Assembly: GCA_014379815.1 (NCBI GenBank)
Contig: JACMLA010000898.1
Location: forward strand, 1 to 6,574
From: Bryobacteraceae bacterium
GTDB taxonomy: Bacteria; Acidobacteriota; Terriglobia; Bryobacterales; Bryobacteraceae
Reading direction: 5' to 3'
Length of the DNA: 6,574 bases
In this document: one piece after another, positions 3,932 to 6,574 of the stretch
Numbering within the stretch: position 1 is the stretch's first letter
How the letters are laid out: each line of letters opens with the position of its first letter
Position numbers and translations under genes: made by a program
Notes under the pieces: model-generated
What the model saw: the letters and a program-made list of their open reading frames with translations, nothing else
What the model was told of the DNA's origin: nothing
Databases searched by the model: none

Positions 3932-6574
3932 GTGAACACAAAAAGTACACCTTCACACCCAGGTCTGTTTCTGGGTTTTGGCTTCTCGTTTCCAGACCTG
4001 TATGACCGGAAAGCGCTGCATCGCCTGGATGCCGAATTCCTGCAATGGCTAACGGATCGGAATGCGAGTCTGAGTAGCAACCTGCAGACTGCCCGGCAGT
4101 CGCCGGAATCGCTGAACGCAAAGCAGAGTTCCGATTTAATTCTCGAAGTCGGGCCTTACCTCGAAGACTTTATTGCTGAGCTTTTTGGCATCACAGCCGA
4201 GCTGCGTCAGTTGCAGGAACAGCACTCGCGGCTGGCTCCGCTTTTCTCTGTCAAGCGACGCTTCGTTTTTAAGAAAGCTGCTAGTGGAATGACACCCGAA
4301 AAGGCCGAAACCATCGATGGTGTGGCCCTGGGTGACCGGCTGGCGACTGCGTTCGGCGTTCCGGTGACCGAGGCTAGCTATAGCCATCACGTGTTCGAGT
4401 GGCTGGAGGATGAAGCCAAACATAGTGAAGAGCTTCGGGTTGCGGCTGAGTACGCGGCATGGGCGGCGTTTTCGCAGGAAGGCAAGCGACGCCACAGCGC
4501 TGACGTTCTGTTCCGGCTGCCTCACAAACTGGATCCTCTGCACCTGGTACATACCGAAGCCACGAAGGTCGGTGCCGCCGATGCCTTTCGTTTGCATCCG
4601 TCGCACTGGCGTAACCGCGACAACTTCGAGCTGACCGATGAGGGAGCGGACCTGCGCGGCGCTCTCGACCAGGCGCACTATTGCATCAAATGCCACAACC
4701 AGGGCAAAGACTCCTGCTCCACGGGTCTCCGGGAACGCACTGGTGAGTTTAAGCGCAGCTATTTTGGCGTAACGCTAAACGGATGTCCTCTGGAAGAGAA
4801 GATTTCCGAGATGCATGTAGCCAAGCAGAATGGCAATGCTTTGGCGGCATTGGCGATTGTCACGATCGACAATCCTATGGCGGCAGGAACGGGCCACCGT
4901 ATTTGTAATGACTGCATGAAGGCCTGCATTTACCAGAAGCAGGATCCTGTCGACATTCCCCAGGTAGAGACGCGAACGCTGAAAGATGTTCTGGAACTGC
5001 CGTGGGGCTTTGAGATCTACAGTCTGCTGACGCGCTGGAATCCTCTGAACCTGAATAGACCGGTTCCGCGACTGCAAACCGGGTACAAGGTTCTGGTGGT
5101 CGGTCTGGGACCTGCTGGGTTTACGCTCGCGCACCACCTGATGAATGACGGCCATGATGTGGTCGGAATCGACGGCCTGAAGATCGAACCACTGGTGGCA
5201 GAACTGTCCGGTGTCACGCCATTTGGCGAACGGGTTCCCTTCCAGCCCGTGTACGACGTCCACGACATCTACGAGTCGCTAAACGACCGCGTTATGGCGG
5301 GTTTCGGCGGGGTTGCAGAGTACGGCATCACGGTCCGCTGGAACAAGAACTTCCTGAAAGTGATTCGCTTGCTTCTGGAACGCCGGAAAGAGTTCGCTAT
5401 GTACGGCGGCGTTCGCTTCGGCGGAACCATGACACTGGACAGCGCATTCGAGCTTGGGTTCGATCATGTTTCGCTTTGCATGGGAGCCGGCAGGCCGACC
5501 GTGATTCCTATGAAGAACGGTCTCGCCCGGGGAGTCCGGCAGGCTTCCGACTTCCTGATGGGATTGCAGCTCTCCGGTGCTGCCCGAACCGACTCCCTTG
5601 CGAATCTCCAGGTACGTTTGCCGATCGTGGTGATCGGCGGCGGACTCACCGCGATCGACACGTCCACCGAGTCCCTTGCGTACTATCTTGTGCAGGTTGA
5701 GAAATTTTTCGAGCGATACGAGGCTCTGGTATCCGAGCAGGGCGAGGCCTCCGTTCGCACAGGCTGGACTGCGGAGGAGCGGGAAACCGCTGAAGAATTC
5801 ATACTGCACGCCAAAGCCATTCGAGCCGAACGGCAACAGGCGCGACAGGATGGCCGGGAGCCCCGGATCATCGAGCTCTTGAACTCATGGGGTGGGTCCA
5901 CGGTGGCCTATCGCCGGCGCCTGATCGATTCGCCAAGCTATACGCTGAACCACGAGGAGATCGCGAAAGCGTTTGAAGAAGGCGTCCGGTTCGCGGAGTG
6001 TTTGTCACCTGAAGAAGTCGAGATCGATTCTTACGGCCACGCAAAAGCCATCCGTCTTTCCAGACACTCCTTTAACGCAGATTCCAACACTTTCCAATCG
6101 ACCGGAGATTTCGTAACGCTGCCGGCGCGCACGATCCTGGTTGCTGCCGGAACCCAGCCAAATACAGTGCTGGCACGGGAAGACGGCGATAACGTCGTGC
6201 TCGACGGGAAGTACTTCCGGGCACTGGATGAAGATGGAAATCCGGTTCGTCCGGAGAAAGTAGCCAAACCCGCAAAGGTCCAGGTCCTGATGTCTCTGCG
6301 CCCGAATAGCAAGGCCGTCAGTTTCTTTGGCGACCTGCATCCTTCGTTTTCGGGCAACGTCGTCAAAGCCATGGGCGGTGCCAAGCAGGGCTACCCGGTT
6401 GTGACCCGGACACTGGCGAAAGCTGCGCCATCCCCGATTACTCCTGAGGACTTGGTTACGAAACTGAACGATGAGTTGCGTGCCGTGGTTCACGATGTGG
6501 TGCGGTTGACCCCGAACATTATTGAGGTCGTAGTCAGGGCTCCAATGGCAGCGCGCGCGTTTGAGCCAGGGCAG
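3932..6574 (+). CDS. Large multidomain FAD-dependent oxidoreductase: unassigned N-terminal module, GltD-like Fe-S/FAD/NAD(P)H core, start of an FNR-like domain (partial, C-terminus outside the window)
   Basis: The frame is open from a TAA at 3899-3901 to the window edge, with 881 codons from the GTG at 3932. Residues 1-250 (LGFGFSFPDLYDR, HRLDAEFLQWL, EVGPYLEDFIAELFGI) match no domain I can name. A GltD-type Fe-S region follows: Cys251, Cys254, Cys262 and Cys285 (CIKC, KDSC, NGCPLEEK), then Cys325, Cys328 and Cys332 (RICNDCMKAC), enough for two [4Fe-4S] clusters. The FAD Rossmann motif is GLGPAG at 391-396. The NAD(P)H motif is GGGLTAID at 569-576, with YRRR at 660-663 and EEGVRF, separated by a charged helical insertion at about 587-656. 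AAGTQPNT (738-745) and GDLHPSFSGNVVKAMGGAKQGYP (from 800) complete the core. Residues 849-881 (VRLTPNIIEVVVRAP, FEPGQ) resemble the beginning of an FNR-type FAD domain. GltD proteins have about 450-500 residues; this is far larger. Likely a soluble NAD(P)H-linked electron transfer enzyme; the acceptor is unknown. The GTG has no clear ribosome binding site, and conserved-looking sequence precedes the first in-frame ATG (near 4286), so the start is unresolved. Confidence 0.9.
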   Translation, partial: MNTKSTPSHPGLFLGFGFSFPDLYDRKALHRLDAEFLQWLTDRNASLSSNLQTARQSPESLNAKQSSDLILEVGPYLEDFIAELFGITAELRQLQEQHSRLAPLFSVKRRFVFKKAASGMTPEKAETIDGVALGDRLATAFGVPVTEASYSHHVFEWLEDEAKHSEELRVAAEYAAWAAFSQEGKRRHSADVLFRLPHKLDPLHLVHTEATKVGAADAFRLHPSHWRNRDNFELTDEGADLRGALDQAHYCIKCHNQGKDSCSTGLRERTGEFKRSYFGVTLNGCPLEEKISEMHVAKQNGNALAALAIVTIDNPMAAGTGHRICNDCMKACIYQKQDPVDIPQVETRTLKDVLELPWGFEIYSLLTRWNPLNLNRPVPRLQTGYKVLVVGLGPAGFTLAHHLMNDGHDVVGIDGLKIEPLVAELSGVTPFGERVPFQPVYDVHDIYESLNDRVMAGFGGVAEYGITVRWNKNFLKVIRLLLERRKEFAMYGGVRFGGTMTLDSAFELGFDHVSLCMGAGRPTVIPMKNGLARGVRQASDFLMGLQLSGAARTDSLANLQVRLPIVVIGGGLTAIDTSTESLAYYLVQVEKFFERYEALVSEQGEASVRTGWTAEERETAEEFILHAKAIRAERQQARQDGREPRIIELLNSWGGSTVAYRRRLIDSPSYTLNHEEIAKAFEEGVRFAECLSPEEVEIDSYGHAKAIRLSRHSFNADSNTFQSTGDFVTLPARTILVAAGTQPNTVLAREDGDNVVLDGKYFRALDEDGNPVRPEKVAKPAKVQVLMSLRPNSKAVSFFGDLHPSFSGNVVKAMGGAKQGYPVVTRTLAKAAPSPITPEDLVTKLNDELRAVVHDVVRLTPNIIEVVVRAPMAARAFEPGQ

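Noticed and set aside
3883..4005. A 40-codon plus-strand frame beginning MMKVELSGAGG as an independent small gene
   Set aside because: No ribosome binding site, it overlaps the flavoprotein N-terminus, and the sequence suggests no function. Kept only as part of the start-codon question.
4136..5836. Long minus-strand open frames (4136-4696, 4775-5263, 5279-5836)
   Set aside because: They are antisense to the flavoprotein gene, whose plus-strand frame carries cysteine clusters and Rossmann motifs. The antisense products show no domain features and are the usual by-product of GC-rich coding DNA.
6005..6493. Minus-strand open frame of 162 codons
   Set aside because: Antisense to the AAGTQPNT and GDLHPSF segments of the flavoprotein; no recognisable protein features.

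Overview
The window carries five protein-coding genes on both strands. Two of them run off the ends: a TonB-dependent receptor on the left and a very large flavoprotein on the right. I see no tRNA, rRNA, CRISPR array, insertion sequence or phage gene. The receptor has a carboxypeptidase-regulatory-like N-terminus and an LPLNGRNY plug motif. This type is greatly expanded in Acidobacteriota, and together with the moderately GC-rich sequence it makes an acidobacterial chromosome the most likely source. That assignment is inference, not proof.

Layout: (1) 1-1109, minus strand, the first 369 residues of an Oar-like TonB-dependent receptor with signal peptide, regulatory-like domain and plug. (2) A short divergent gap of about 105 bp with no convincing promoter. 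(3) 1215-1571, plus strand, a single-domain STAS anti-sigma-factor antagonist. (4) 1525-2487, plus strand, an apparently exported alpha/beta hydrolase of the epoxide hydrolase type whose start overlaps the end of the STAS gene in another frame. (5) 2462-3820, minus strand, a DUF418/YeiB-like polytopic membrane protein, tail to tail with the hydrolase and overlapping it by 26 bp. (6) A divergent gap of about 110 bp containing a perfect 10-bp palindrome and a short tandem repeat. (7) 3932-6574, plus strand, at least 881 residues of a multidomain FAD-dependent oxidoreductase.

Nothing shows that these genes form one pathway. STAS and hydrolase may be co-transcribed and translationally coupled; the rest look like separate transcription units. 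The most interesting object is the right-hand flavoprotein. It has an N-terminal module of about 250 residues that I cannot assign, then a GltD-like part (two cysteine clusters, an FAD Rossmann fold, and an NAD(P)H Rossmann fold interrupted by a charged helical insertion), then the beginning of what looks like a ferredoxin-reductase (FNR) type domain at the window edge. GltD-like plus FNR-like modules are the two halves of NfnAB-type transhydrogenases, here apparently on one chain. Its start codon is uncertain.
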